Source: Crambe crambe
Lineage: Eukaryota; Porifera; Demospongiae; Poecilosclerida; Crambeidae
Direction: 5' to 3'
Length of the DNA: 64,000 bases
Assembly (NCBI GenBank): GCA_963924555.1
Contig: OZ004594.1
Span: 1,643,563-1,707,562 of the forward strand
Shown: positions 1-15,381 of the stretch, one piece after another
Numbering within the stretch: position 1 is the first letter of the stretch
How the letters are laid out: each line of letters begins with the position of its first letter
The notes under the pieces: generated by a model
The model's database searches: none
The model's input: only the letters and a program-made list of their open reading frames with translations
What the model was told of the DNA's origin: nothing
Translations under genes and position numbers: made by a program

Positions 1-127
1 TTTACTTACATCAAAGGTCACTTCATAAAAGATCACCTCTATGTGGAAGGTTGCTTAATTGGATAATTATTGGGTAATTAAAGGGTTCATCCTCTTTAAT
101 CAAATCTCCCTTAACAAGTACTTGGGT

Positions 128-216
128 TAGCCTCGTACCCAGGCCTTATTTTAAATAATGGCCTGGTATCTACTGCTTGCGCATGCGCTGGTTTTTAAGG
201 CCTGGGTACGAGGCTA
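128..216. repeat. Hairpin-forming dispersed repeat, copy 1
   Basis: Imperfect palindrome with arms near TAGCCTCGTACCCAGGCCTT and its reverse complement around an A/T and GCGCATGCGC-containing loop. It lies in the SMG1 intron that ends at 336. Shorter diverged relatives are at 14885-14936 and 52911-52963. The rest of 1-336 looks like plain intron. Confidence 0.7.
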
Positions 217-336
217 GGACTTGGGTATTCTGTCATCACATCAGAGAGTACAATAATACTCTAAATAGGGATGGCATGGGATGGTAGTACTTAACATTTC
301 CTTTCATTTGTAACTTGATTTTGTCTGTATTCTCAG

Positions 337-4702
<4,366 letters not shown>

Positions 4703-5768
4703 AGACCAGCAAGCGATTTAACATTTTAAGCTTTTACACACATCTCTCGATCGAGAATGGTGGGGGCGAATCCAAAATCATTTTAGATTTTGAGCAAAAG
4801 AAACTGTTAGTTTTATTTTTGTGGTGTGTTAGCTAGCAACCCCACCCACAATTAACCCCCTCTCCCTCTAACTCAAAGAGGGTTGCTATGGCAAGGCTAA
4901 GGGAAAGAAAAAACAAACAACACACACCAGACTTTTTTTCCCTTTCTATAAATCATGTACATGGGCCCAGCCCCCTGCATGTTAGAATTCTTCAACATCC
5001 TTAGAAAAATGTGCAGTATATTATTATATTATAGCTTTGTAGGTTGGAGCTTGTAGTTTGGAGCTCAGTATGTTATATTATATAATAGCTTTGTAGGTTG
5101 ATGTACAGTAGCTAGTCTAAAAAAAAAAAGAAATTAATTATCATGCTTTACATTATTATTGCTGTTCATGTTCCTATTGTTAGAATTACATCACTTTTGT
5201 TTTATTATTATTATTATTATTATTTGTACTATTATCATTCCCACCAATCCCACTAAAGATTGTATTGTGTTTTCAACTGGAATTGATCTGGGAATGGGAC
5301 TACATATCATTATGTTGTTGGTAGATCCAGATTGGGAATTGGATCTAGGTATATATGTAGGCCTGTGCCTGTACTGTGTCAATGCTGCTGCATCATCATC
5401 GTCAGCAAAGTAGTGTATCAGACCCTGGGAACCTTGTTAGTCTTTGATGTCTTTCTTTCTGCCATTGGTGCATAGAGCTCTGAATGCTACTAATGATACA
5501 TTGTCTTAAACACTTTACCCCCAAATATGGTGTATTGTACACAATAGATTTTGGCAACCATTGAGATTGTGTTCAGATGTTTTTAACAGTCTCCTTGATG
5601 TAGTTAGGAATTTGGTAGACCTATAGATTTATCAATCTGCCAAATTATTATGCTTAATAGCCTGGCACTGCCGACCCCACCAATAAAAGGAAAGGTTGGA
5701 CTACTTAGAGCATTGGTATAGTTATTCTTTACTCCATCAGTATCCTCTAGCTATACTTCGAAAGCAAA
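4703..5768. other. Intergenic, SMG1 to hairpin-protein gene
   Basis: About 1.1 kb with no convincing coding exon. It holds SMG1 3' sequence, a small local duplication around 5028-5100 (TTATATTATAGCTTTGTAGG motif twice) and a TTA microsatellite near 5202-5222. I see no RNA gene. Confidence 0.6.
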
Positions 5769-6685
5769 ATGGCCAGTGCTATTATCCAAGTCCTCCCGAG
5801 ACTGTCTCCACTTATAGCGATGCTTGCTAAGGAGTTGCGCCAAGTCTTGATCATGATAATATGACCTATTAAATAGAGTGAGCTCAGGAAGTGATTTCGG
5901 AGCTGGAAGAAAAGGGCTCTGAATGTGAAGCTCAAGTCAGAGAGAGCAAGCAAAGATTTGATAAAGTATGGTGGCATGTGAGAGCTCTGACCAGAAGATT
6001 GAAAGATTTCTTTTTCTTTGGGAGAAAAGATAAGAATGAAATTGAAAAAGTCAAGGAACAGTCTATTTCTTCAGACAATGGGCCACTGAAGGAATACATT
6101 GAACAGCTAATGACCCACTTCTGTAGAATTGAAGGTTCCTATGTCAAATTCACGAAATCTTGCAATGAAGCAGAAAAGAGCTGTGCTGAAGGTATAAAGA
6201 AATGTCAAAAAGCAATGTCCAAAGCTAAAGGCAAGAAGATTGCCACTCGAGCAGTAGGTGGGACTGTAGCAGCAGGAGCTGGTGTCGCCTTTTCTGTTGT
6301 GGCCGGTTTATTTACATTTGGTGTAGGCACAGCAGTTGGATTGGCTATCACAGGTGCAGTCACTGCAGGAGTGGGGGCAGCTGGTGCTACTGGTGCGGTC
6401 GCTGTAGGGGTTGGTACCCATCTACTAGCAGAACGCTTTCTCCACTCAGAAAATCTGTTCAAAGAGCTTGGTGATCAGTTTGGCAAGATTAAGAAAGGAG
6501 TATCTGATTCACCCATCAAAGATATGTGCAGTAAAGTAAAGGAGGTGAATCTCCTTAGAGATAATTTGAAGGATATTGAGCAAGAAAATCTTGGCCAAGA
6601 CACATTCTTTAAATTGGTAGATCTGTTCTTCAGGAACATGGAAGAATGCCACACAGCAGTACTCGAGTGTGAAGGACGTAACTAA
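5769..6685 (+). CDS. Unrecognised protein with glycine/alanine-rich membrane hairpin flanked by helices
   Basis: Family not recognised. The long exon encodes charged, helical, coiled-coil-like sequence, then a ~60-residue hydrophobic Gly/Ala/Val-rich stretch (around 6250-6420; VGGTVAAGAGVAFSVVAG is part of it), then more amphipathic helix to the stop at 6683-6685. The layout (helix, hydrophobic hairpin, helix) resembles apolipoprotein L proteins and alpha-helical membrane-inserting proteins, which is only a structural analogy. The long frame has no upstream ATG. I therefore propose a first exon 5769-5843 (MASAIIQVLPRLSP...) joined by a 44-nt intron with a weak GTCTTG donor to 5888-6685, giving 290 residues in frame. 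No signal peptide is evident. The first exon is less certain than the second. Confidence 0.6.
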
Positions 6686-7602
6686 CATTAAATTTTCAAC
6701 AATAATAATTTATGTTTTTTTTTTCATTTGAAATTGCATGCTATTGAGCTGGTTCTTCTAGCTAAGCTGCGCTCTTCTTCCTTTAGCAATTTCAGTGAGG
6801 CATCTTGCTTGAGGCTTACTGCCAGTCTTAACAGTGGCACAGCCTCCAGTATGGTTGATATGGTTTCAAAACTGTACCACTTTTCATGAATACACGTTTT
6901 AGAGCAGCTTCTTTCCAGTTATGACTACTGGTATGACAACTAAAACAAATAGACTAAACCAGCCAAATCCCTAGGGAAACCCTGGTACTGGGTTGCACAT
7001 AGAATCATCGGCGGTCTATGCTACACAGCCTCACAAGTGCTTAGATAAAAAAAAAGAATGACGTCTTTTTTTATCTCTCCAAAGTATGACCACTGACCAC
7101 AGTAATAACTCAACTAAAACAAATAGACTAAACCTAGGGAAACCCTGGTACTGGGTTGCCCTTCCTTGTCTTGGCCTTACTGCACATTGCCTGATACTCA
7201 TGCACATAGAATCATCAGCAGTCTATGCTACACAGTGAAATCTGACTCACAAGTGCTTAGATAAAAAAAGAATGACATCTCTTTTATCTCTAAGTGTTTG
7301 TCAAAAAGAGTGACCATGATTCTATGAAGTTGAGAGCTGATTTTTGCAGTGTGAAATAACAAGTTCTAAGAGTCTGTTCTTTGGTAGAGTTGATGCTATT
7401 GAATTCATGTCATCTGCCAGAAGAAAAAAATTAATTAATTAATTAAATGGCCTTTCCCACAATATACATTATACCCTCCAAAAGAGAACAAACCTTAAAA
7501 GGCTATACAAATTACCTCCAAAAGAGGACAACTTCTCTACAAAGGACAAAAGGCTGGGTCCCAGTGTGTTCATTATTTGGAGGTTCTATTGCACACACAC
7601 AG
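6686..7602. repeat. Intergenic with a diverged direct duplication
   Basis: Two related blocks, about 6940-7090 and 7108-7305, share AACTAAAACAAATAGACTAA, AAACCCTGGTACTGGGTTGC, GTCTATGCTACACAG and AAGTGCTTAGATAAAAAAA in the same order. The second block has extra sequence. No gene seen. Confidence 0.7.
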
Positions 7603-10077
7603 TCAGTTATCACACCTACCTGATTTCAACTGCAGGACTTTCACTGATAAACTGATTTGTAGAAACTGTGCGAATCTTTCAACACATTCCTCCATCTTGC
7701 TTCCCTCTGTCAACTCTTTCTCCCTCCTCCCCCCTCCTCCTCCTCTTCCCCCCACCACCTTCTGGCCACTCCGGCCACCACCTTCAGCCCCTCCCACTTC
7801 CTGCTTCTGATTGAACCCAATGAGGGCAGCAACGATCATAGCAACATCGTCGCTATTCAAACTCGATATAGCATTGGACCTGGAGAAGACTTGGCTCTGA
7901 CTCAAGGTAAGTAAGGCAGACAGAACCTCAGCATGCAACTGAGCCAGTAGGTGCTGGAAATCATCATCGTTATTTTTGGAACCAATTTTGGTGGTGGTAT
8001 CGGAATAGAATTTGGAATCATTGACCATGGGCGCCAGCACACACCATTGGATGATTCCTGTAATGGGTGATCTCAGGATCTGGAAATCAGCGTTGGTGGA
8101 ATGGGAATGCAATAATGGGAGTTTGGACGGAGTGATGTCGGGATGATGAGAGGAGAAGAAGAACTCGGGACTTGACTCCACCCAGTGGGACATGAGGTGA
8201 AGCATCTTGATGGGTGGGTGGAGGTTGGATGTGTTCACACCAGGCACAAGCTTACCAACTGAAAATACAAATGGTATTGTCACAGGCGGAGTTTCCAACT
8301 GTTAGGATAGAACTTGGGTTTTGTCCCTAGCCAGGGCAAGGGAGGGATTCAGTATGCAAATAGACTCAGGCCAGGTCACTCTACACTGTCATAGTGCATC
8401 TTTAGCTGAGGGGTGCCCTAGGGCAAGGGCAGGGGCTGGGATTCAGTATGAAAATAGACTGAGTCATAGTACAACTTTAGCTGAGGGGCGGAGTTTCCAA
8501 TTGTTACGGTTAGCCTAAGTCTATTTGCCCTAGAACTAGGGCTTCATCTCTAGCCCTAGGGCAAGGGCACGGACTGGGGTTCAGTATGCAAATAGACTCG
8601 GACTAGGTCACTCTACACTGTCATTGTGCTGAGGGGTGGAGTTTCCAGCCGTTAGAGCTAGCCCTAGCTTAGGGCTATTAATTTTATGGGATTCAGTATG
8701 TTGCTCACCAACGTGAAATGGGTGCATTGTGGTGAAGGCAGCTGCCATTTGGTGGGCCAGGTGGGAGGAATGGGAGACCAAGTGAAGCAGGGGCTCCATG
8801 CCATCAGGAAGGAGCACACTAAACTCGTGGAATAGAGACTCTGCCATCGATAACGCTCTCTTATGATGTGCCTGTCACAAATAGTCTGATTATTATGTTA
8901 TGCTTTCACACATTTATATACTTGTTTGTTTGCTTGTTTGTTTACATGTTTGTTTACCATTACCTACGCTAGCTATCTATTGGCGACTTACACTCATCCA
9001 TAGAGCAGCACAGAGAAGAACCCCTTTACTCTCTGTGCTGATGCAAAGTGAAACCAGTTTCTGCACAAGTGCAAATCTACAACCAGAATCCTACAAGAGA
9101 GAGGGAAAAAGGAATAAAAAGATAAGTGAAGACCCCAAAAGTACTAACCGTTGTTCCGCATGTGATACCACCAAAAATGGCATCAAATACACAATATCTT
9201 AGTTTCACATTCTTCTGTTCTTCTAACTGTGTTTGAATAGTCAAAAGCAGCTGCATCTCCTCCACGGGATTCAACGAGAAAGTGGGTTTATCTGTACCCC
9301 TGTCTCCTCCAGCCAAGGATTGTGTTTGACAGAGGACAAACATGTCAATAAGACCAACAAGGTTGTCTCGTACAAGTTTGAGAGTCCCTGAAGGCATGTC
9401 TTCTCCAGATTCCAGCTGAGAGTTAAAGAACCTTCAGAGAGACAAGATAAAAATAAAGTTTGTCAGTCTGAAGTTTCTTGTTCACCTTTCTAGAAGTCCG
9501 ATGACAAATCTGGATGAAGCAGGAAAGCCTAGACTTTGTACTCGGGGAGCAATGTCTGCCAGCGAGGTAGCTGCAGTTGCTATGTCCCCCAGATTCACCT
9601 GCTGGATTTGTTGAGGGGGTTGAGGGGGAGCAGAAAAGTTCTGAGGACCCCCCGAATCGTGGTCAGTGTAGGGCATAGAAGGGGTAGCCTGCATTCCCTG
9701 AGCCGAAGGTGGGGGGTAACCCTGTGGTGTTGGGAGTAATGGAACTGGGTGACTGGATCGAGGCATGGTGTGGAGAGGAGGGGCCATTCCTAGAATTCCC
9801 CGGCCCCCCTGGTGGGGGTGTGACATTGGATGACCGGGGTAGTTTTTTGGCATTGGCCCTGAACCACTGGAAGATCCATCTATTATGAGATCAAAAATAA
9901 AATTAACGACTGCTTTTTAATACTGTATACCTCTTGAGCCTTGAGTTTGTGGGTGCCAATTGTTTGGAGGTACATTTCCTCCCATTCCCCCCACAATAGG
10001 TGGTGGTCTGAAAGAGCATACACACACTATAGACATCAGCTACTTATAATGTATTAATACCTCTGGTTTCTTTGCAT
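7603..10077 (-). CDS. INTS15: Integrator complex subunit 15 (C7orf26 homologue)
   Basis: INTS15 is a subunit of the nuclear Integrator complex, which cleaves nascent RNA at snRNA genes and paused promoters. Exons in transcript order: 10077-10061, 10007-9931, 9879-9486, 9431-9149, 9090-8992, 8871-8709, 8258-7603; 562 residues, all phases consistent. Residues 1-130 are a Pro/Gly/Gln-rich extension not recalled from the human protein. The conserved body follows: RFFNSQLESGEDMPSG, EEMQLLLTIQTQLEEQ, LVQKLVSLCISTESKG, HHKRALSMAESLFHEF and SPITGIIQWCVLAPM align in order with human C7orf26. A Gly/Arg-rich linker near the C terminus is low complexity. It is head-to-head with GGA. The identification comes from remembered sequence without a search, but the ordered block matches make it firm. 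Confidence 0.85.
8284..8700. repeat. Tandem ~130-bp imperfect repeats in an INTS15 intron
   Basis: About three and a half degenerate units share GGATTCAGTATGCAAATAGACT, GGTCACTCTACACTGTCAT, AGCTGAGGGG and GGAGTTTCCA. The last partial unit (GGGATTCAGTATG, 8689-8701) abuts the splice donor of the exon ending at 8709. Confidence 0.8.
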
Positions 10078-10229
10078 AGACCCAGATCAGAAGAGCATGT
10101 GTTATTATCCTATTTGATGCGCACCAACACTTCCCACCATTTTCTAGTTATCGCACACCATATTTCCTGTCACGTGACGATAAGCTTAATTTAAGCATCC
10201 GGTTAGCTTGAAGGAGATTTGTATCGAAA
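10078..10229. promoter_or_regulatory. Bidirectional promoter region, INTS15 / GGA
   Basis: Only 152 bp separate the two divergent start codons, so both promoters and 5' UTRs must fit here or overlap. No clear TATA box is visible. GATAAGCTTAATTTAAGC lies near the middle. Confidence 0.6.
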
Positions 10230-13200
10230 ATGGACGATTCTTTGGAGGCACTGCTTGGTAAGTAGAGTAAAAAATCGTCCTAGAGTAGCGTCCAGAATGC
10301 CTTGAACTGTTCTGTCTCTCCAGAGAAGGCCACCAACCCCAAGAACAAGTATGAAGATTGGGAGTTTATCATGGCTTTCTGTGATAAAGTGAATGCAGAC
10401 CTACAGGGGTGAGTATGTAAACTAGCAGTTGGTAGGTATATAGCAGGGCATGTATTAGCCACTTTGATCCACAAACAGTGCAGCCTCACATTCCTTGGAC
10501 TGCTATCTATTTTCTTATCCACAGTCCTCAAGTAACTCTGCGCATCATAGTGCCGAAGATAAGACATGAGAATGAAAAAGTGGCCATGCTCAGTTTGACA
10601 GTAAGTGACACTTTGGAGGAAGACATTCATGGTTGTTTTGTGAATCCACCACCCTCCTGTTTCACAGAGGGAAGGAGGTCTGCTTTCATTTCTCTTTGTT
10701 TATTCACTCCCAATCTGTTTTTTTTGTGTGTTACAAGGAAGCCCTGTTGAGATGATGAATGAGCCAATGGGGTTTGGGAGGATGTGATAGGAAACACTGA
10801 ACTTTTAGCCAATGGGGAAGTTCAAGCCTCTCCCTTATATGCTATAACACTATTAAATGAGTACACTATTTGAATGAGTATTGAAATTGGAGTAGAACAG
10901 AATTCTGATGCAGGTGTTGTAATGTGGAGAAGAATGGTTTATTTTTACTTCACCAGAGTACACTACTGTATTAGTCATGTCCTTACAGCTGCTGGAAGCA
11001 TGTGTGAAGAACTGTGGGCAGAGATTCCACCAAGAGCTGGGAAAATTCAAGTTCCTCAACGAACTGATCAGAATGATTTCCCCCAAGGTGAGCTACTCTA
11101 TAGATCATGGCACAAATCATAATTACATGCTGAGGTTATCAGTTCTCTTACAATAATGTGAACCAGGGTTTATTTCAAGGGGGGGGGGGGGGGGGGGGGC
11201 CTGAATTAGCTAGCTTTTATAATGAGATTACCACATTCCACATACATGTACTGGTTTATAGTTGCCCCCCTCGAGCAAAATCCTGAATTAAACCCTATGA
11301 ACCTGGTTATAGTGGTCACCTTGTGCCAGCAAGGAATGGTAAGGAAGTGGCCTGCTATATAACTCGGGTGGAAATGACTTGGACCCCTGGCTGTTTATAG
11401 AAGAGCAGTGACCTGCTCATACAGTGACCATTATAACCAGGTTCCACTGAACTGCTAATTTTTTTTAGTAAGGTCTTTGCTTAAAAGGAGTATCATCATC
11501 CATCATCATGTGAAGGAATTTCAGTGACTGCATGTTAATCTCTCTCTTTCCAGTATCTTGGCGACAGCACTGCATCGACCATTAAGAACAAAATCAAGGA
11601 ACTTCTCTACAGCTGGAAAGTTGGTCTACCCAGTGAAACGAAGATCAATGATGCCTATATGATGCTGAAGAGAGAAGGTAATGGGTCCAGTTATATAGTA
11701 GAGACGTGGGTATATAGCTGTATGTAGTCACATCTGTTACAACAGAAATCTCAAATGTTAGAGAGTTGTGGGAGGGAAAGTGGAAGCAGCTGTTGTGATC
11801 ATGTGAAGCTCATGATAGAACATGTGTATCCTGGCCTCTCCAGAGTGTGTGATCAGATAGATTTTATCATATACAGGTCTTATATTCGATGAGAGTGTTG
11901 GCCCTGATCGGACTCTGGAACCAGAACAAACGAAACCAAAAGTCACACTTGTGGAAGATCCCAAGCAATCCCAGGTATATCGGTATTCAACCTTTTGTGT
12001 GTTAGACTGTTTAATTAATAGTACAAAAACTTCTACAAGGTCTGTTATTTCACTTCCAGATGCTGCAAAAACTGCTCTCGAGTCGGAATCCAGATGATCT
12101 GAGAGCTGCCAACCGGCTGATCAGGGAAATGGTTCGTCGTGACGAGAAGCGGATGCAGAAGCTCCAGAAGAGGCTGGAGGAAGTGGAGCTGATTCAGAAC
12201 AACGTCAAGTTGCTCAACGAGCTCTTGATTCACATGAAGGAAGACGCAGGGGAAGAAGAGAAGTCTCTGATGGAGGTATTTCATTTCCTCTTTCTTTTCC
12301 TCCCTCCTATTCATACCACTCAAATACAGGAACTCTATAAATCCATCGAAAAAATGAGGCCTAACCTTTTCCGGATGGCTAGCGAGTTAAAGCAAAACGA
12401 GGAAGGGATGTCGGAAATCCTTAGAACAAACGACAGTGTCTTGCGTGTCATGGACCTCTACAAATCAAAACTAGGAGACCCCAGCAAAGCATCTTCTGAT
12501 AACGGAACTGTGGAAAAGGCCCCTCAGATCTCCAATGGAGCAGCTAAGGAGTCTTCTAATGTCTCCTCTACAAAGGCTGATTCAGGGGACCAGTTGCCAA
12601 GTTCATCGGAGGCGACGGCTCTTGTGGAGAATGGTGCTACAGGAGGGGGAGGAGCTGATGATATCTTGATTGATTTAGCAGATTTGAACTTTGGTAGTTC
12701 ACCGGCAGCTACGGGAGATTCTGGTGCATCGGGAGGTGGTGGGTCCAGCACTACTGACTTGAACTCCAGTTTAGGGCTTGGTTCTCTGATGGATGATCTC
12801 ACTGCTCTAGGTGTGTGTGTCATGTGTGTGAATCATCCTTGAAGCTTACCACGTGACCTAGCAGTATTTTTATCCTTGATCATCTTTATCTGCAGATTTG
12901 AGTACTCCTACCAGTGCTAACCTTGGAACAGTAAGTTTTAGACAAGAGCATAGCTAAATCTTGACATCAAAATATCTTTTTTCTTCTGTACAGTTTTCTC
13001 TTCCCTCTAGCAGTGTGGGTGGAGCTCAGCCACTCCTCCCTGGCAGCACCCAGTCCTCTCTCTCTCCTTCACAGCTACACCAACTCCAGCACCAACAACC
13101 TCAGTGGACTGGATTCCCCCAAACAATCGGGACTGCCCCTGTGATTAGTAGTACCTCATCATCCATCGGTAGCACTTCTGTTTCTTTCCCTCCTTCGTCC

Positions 13201-14135
13201 TCTACCACCTCCTCCAAACCCTCATCCCAACTTCCTCCTTCAAACACCACCTCCCCCTTCACCATCCCACCTCCCCCACAGCAACAACAAACCCAAAACC
13301 CTGGAATGGGAATGGGTTTCGGCAATTCCAGCCCTGTCTTTGGGAATGATCTCCTTGGATTAAGATCACAACCTTTACAGGCCACACCTTCAGCAAGTAG
13401 TACCCAGCAAACCCAGCCCTTTAAAACCACGCCCATGGTGGGTGTGGTCCAGCAGCCACTACTGGATCCCCTTGCTGTGTTGGACAACACATTTGTTCCA
13501 CTAGATTCAATCAAACCAGGTAAAGTGTATTTCCAATTAAAGCATACCAACATCAAGTGTCTCGCTCTTATAGGATCCTTGCCGGCAATGTCAGTGATGA
13601 GTAAAGACAACGTGTCGATCACCTTTCATTTTGCTGAGGTATGGGTGCATTTAGCATATGATCTCTTGAACTTACTAAGTATCTCTCTCTCTCTCTCTTC
13701 TCAGAATGCACCTGCTCCTGGTGTTAGTGTTATCGTTATTTCTATCATCAGCACCAGTCCAGCACCCATCTCCAACTTCCAGTTTCAAGCTGCTGTGCCC
13801 AAGGTATAAAAGGGAGATCACGACATTTTATCTCTGTGGTTCACGTTTTACACTGCTGTACAGGTAATGCGAGTCAAGTTACAGCCCCCCACAACCATGG
13901 AATTAGGAGCTTATAATCCCATCCTCCCTCCACCAAGCATATCTCAAGTCCTGCTGTTAGTCAACCCTTCAAAGGTAAAACATTCAGTATTGTTAATCAA
14001 GCAAACACTTTAAAAGAAGGAACTCCTCCTCCTTTCCAGGCTAAGATTCGGATGAAATACAGGATTAGCTACAACCAGGGAAGTTCTGAAGTGGTGGAGA
14101 TGGGAGAAGCATCGGACTTTCCTTCATCTTTGTGA
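10230..14135 (+). CDS. GGA: GGA family clathrin adaptor (VHS-GAT-hinge-GAE)
   Basis: Golgi-localised, gamma-ear-containing, ARF-binding adaptor that sorts cargo at the trans-Golgi network. Exons: 10230-10257, 10324-10408, 10525-10600, 10989-11087, 11554-11677, 11877-11974, 12060-12275, 12330-12810, 12896-12930, 12994-13519, 13574-13638, 13705-13803, 13864-13974, 14040-14135; 712 residues. The VHS domain is at about 1-150 (NKYEDWEFIMAFCDKVNADL; KFKFLNELIRMISPK). The GAT three-helix domain is at about 185-330 (NRLIREMVRRDEKRMQKLQ). The Ser/Gly/Pro/Gln-rich hinge contains ILIDLADLNF, a clathrin-box-like LIDLA. The C-terminal gamma-adaptin ear ends at residue 712. Length fits animal GGAs. Which vertebrate paralogue it matches cannot be decided. 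Confidence 0.93.
11179..11199 (+). repeat. Poly-G tract (21 G)
   Basis: Uninterrupted run of 21 G in a GGA intron. This is a likely site of length error in any assembly. Confidence 0.95.
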
Positions 14136-14363
14136 CATCTGAATTGCTATATATTATATTATACACTGCATTACACCGGACAGGACTAATAATGTACGTG
14201 GCATTCTTATGCAGTCATCACTGGGATTTCTTACTGAAAAAAATAAAATAAATTGTGTTCATTCATGAAAAGTTATATCACAGAACTACACATACATTAG
14301 TATAAGTTAAATTAAGTGGTTGAAGTGAAATGCATAAGATCATAAATAAATTGTAGATTTCTA

Positions 14364-15255
14364 CTAGCTTGCTGATATTTGAGTCAAAGGTCCTTCTAGA
14401 TGGCCAGCGAGTGCCTCACACTGAGTAGGTATACAAACGATAATTATTGAAGGTAGTCAAGAAATTGGCTGCCAATCTGTTGTACATACTACAAAGTCAT
14501 AACTGAACAAAGTGCAGGCTCAGCATGACCCAATTAAGGCAGCTTTTAAAGACGGAAATTGTACACACAAATTCCTTTTCATATCATTATGACAAATTCT
14601 GATGCCATGTTGTAAGCATGGTATTAGCTTCCAATATAATACAGACTAGCTTTTTATAATGAGGATTCCACTCACCTTGGCTTTGAGTAGCCCCAAACCC
14701 ACATTATCACCGGCATAGATGCAGAGCAACAGGTTGGCTACTCGCTTTATAGCCACCTTTCCTTCCTATGATAAAAATGTACAGTCACATGACATTACAT
14801 TCCAGGTAGTCAATGTATTCTCAAGGGGGTAACTTCAAACAAATGTTATAGACATGCAAGAATTCCCTCTAGCAAGCTAGCTAGTAGCCAGGCCTACTTT
14901 TTTTTCAAAAACGGGCCCAGGTACAAGGTTGCTTAGCTTGTAGCAGCTACCCTGCTACTAACCAGACAGTCCAGGACCATGTAGTTCAATGTTTCTTCTG
15001 GAAGAGCCCCCCGGGCCCCTCTCTCATTGGACATCCAAATGTTAGCTGTAATGGCCGCCGTCACATTCTCTTTCTTGTCACTCTTGCCAGCAAAAGCCAT
15101 CAGTGAACCCTCATAGTTGAGCAGTCTGTATAATAGTATCAGAGAAGGGCCTAATTCGTGCTTCAGAAGCTGGCTATAATGTCTTACAGGGTACAATGGA
15201 TTCCTCCCGTATTCGCCTGTTCCAGGACCTTCGTTAGAGCCTTTGGTTTAAGCAT
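14364..15255 (-). CDS. LAMTOR2: LAMTOR2 (p14), Ragulator roadblock subunit
   Basis: Roadblock/LC7 protein of the Ragulator complex, which anchors Rag GTPases and mTORC1 to lysosomes. Exons: 15255-15188, 15125-14963, 14765-14676, 14420-14364; 125 residues, the same length as human LAMTOR2. Diagnostic matches are MLKPKALTKVLEQANTGG, ENVTAAITANIW, KVAIKRVANLLLCIYA and the EGPLTQISAS terminus. It is tail-to-tail with GGA (228 bp apart) and head-to-head with RRS1. Confidence 0.96.
14885..14936. repeat. Hairpin-forming dispersed repeat, short copy 2
   Basis: TAGCCAGGCCTAC, then T/A-rich loop, then GGGCCCAGGTACAAGG. It looks like a degenerate relative of the palindromes at 128-216 and 52911-52963. 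It lies in a LAMTOR2 intron. Confidence 0.45.
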
Positions 15256-15381
15256 ATCTCCAATGGAAGAAGGATTGTATGTTCGACACCCCTGTATTCC
15301 GGAAGCAAGGTCAAAGTTCAAATAGGGTGTGTGATGATGAAGAACTAGGAACGGGTCGATAAAGACCCACGTGTTAACATA
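15256..15381. promoter_or_regulatory. Bidirectional promoter region, LAMTOR2 / RRS1
   Basis: 126 bp between divergent start codons. A CCCACGTGTTAAC segment (E-box CACGTG) lies 5-17 bp before the RRS1 ATG. No TATA box is obvious. Confidence 0.6.

Noticed and set aside
7577..7810. Plus-strand 77-codon frame
   Set aside because: Shadow of the Gly/Arg-rich linker of INTS15.
12524..13622. Minus-strand open frames opposite GGA
   Set aside because: Mirror frames of the Ser/Gly/Pro-rich GGA hinge; no splice structure or family.
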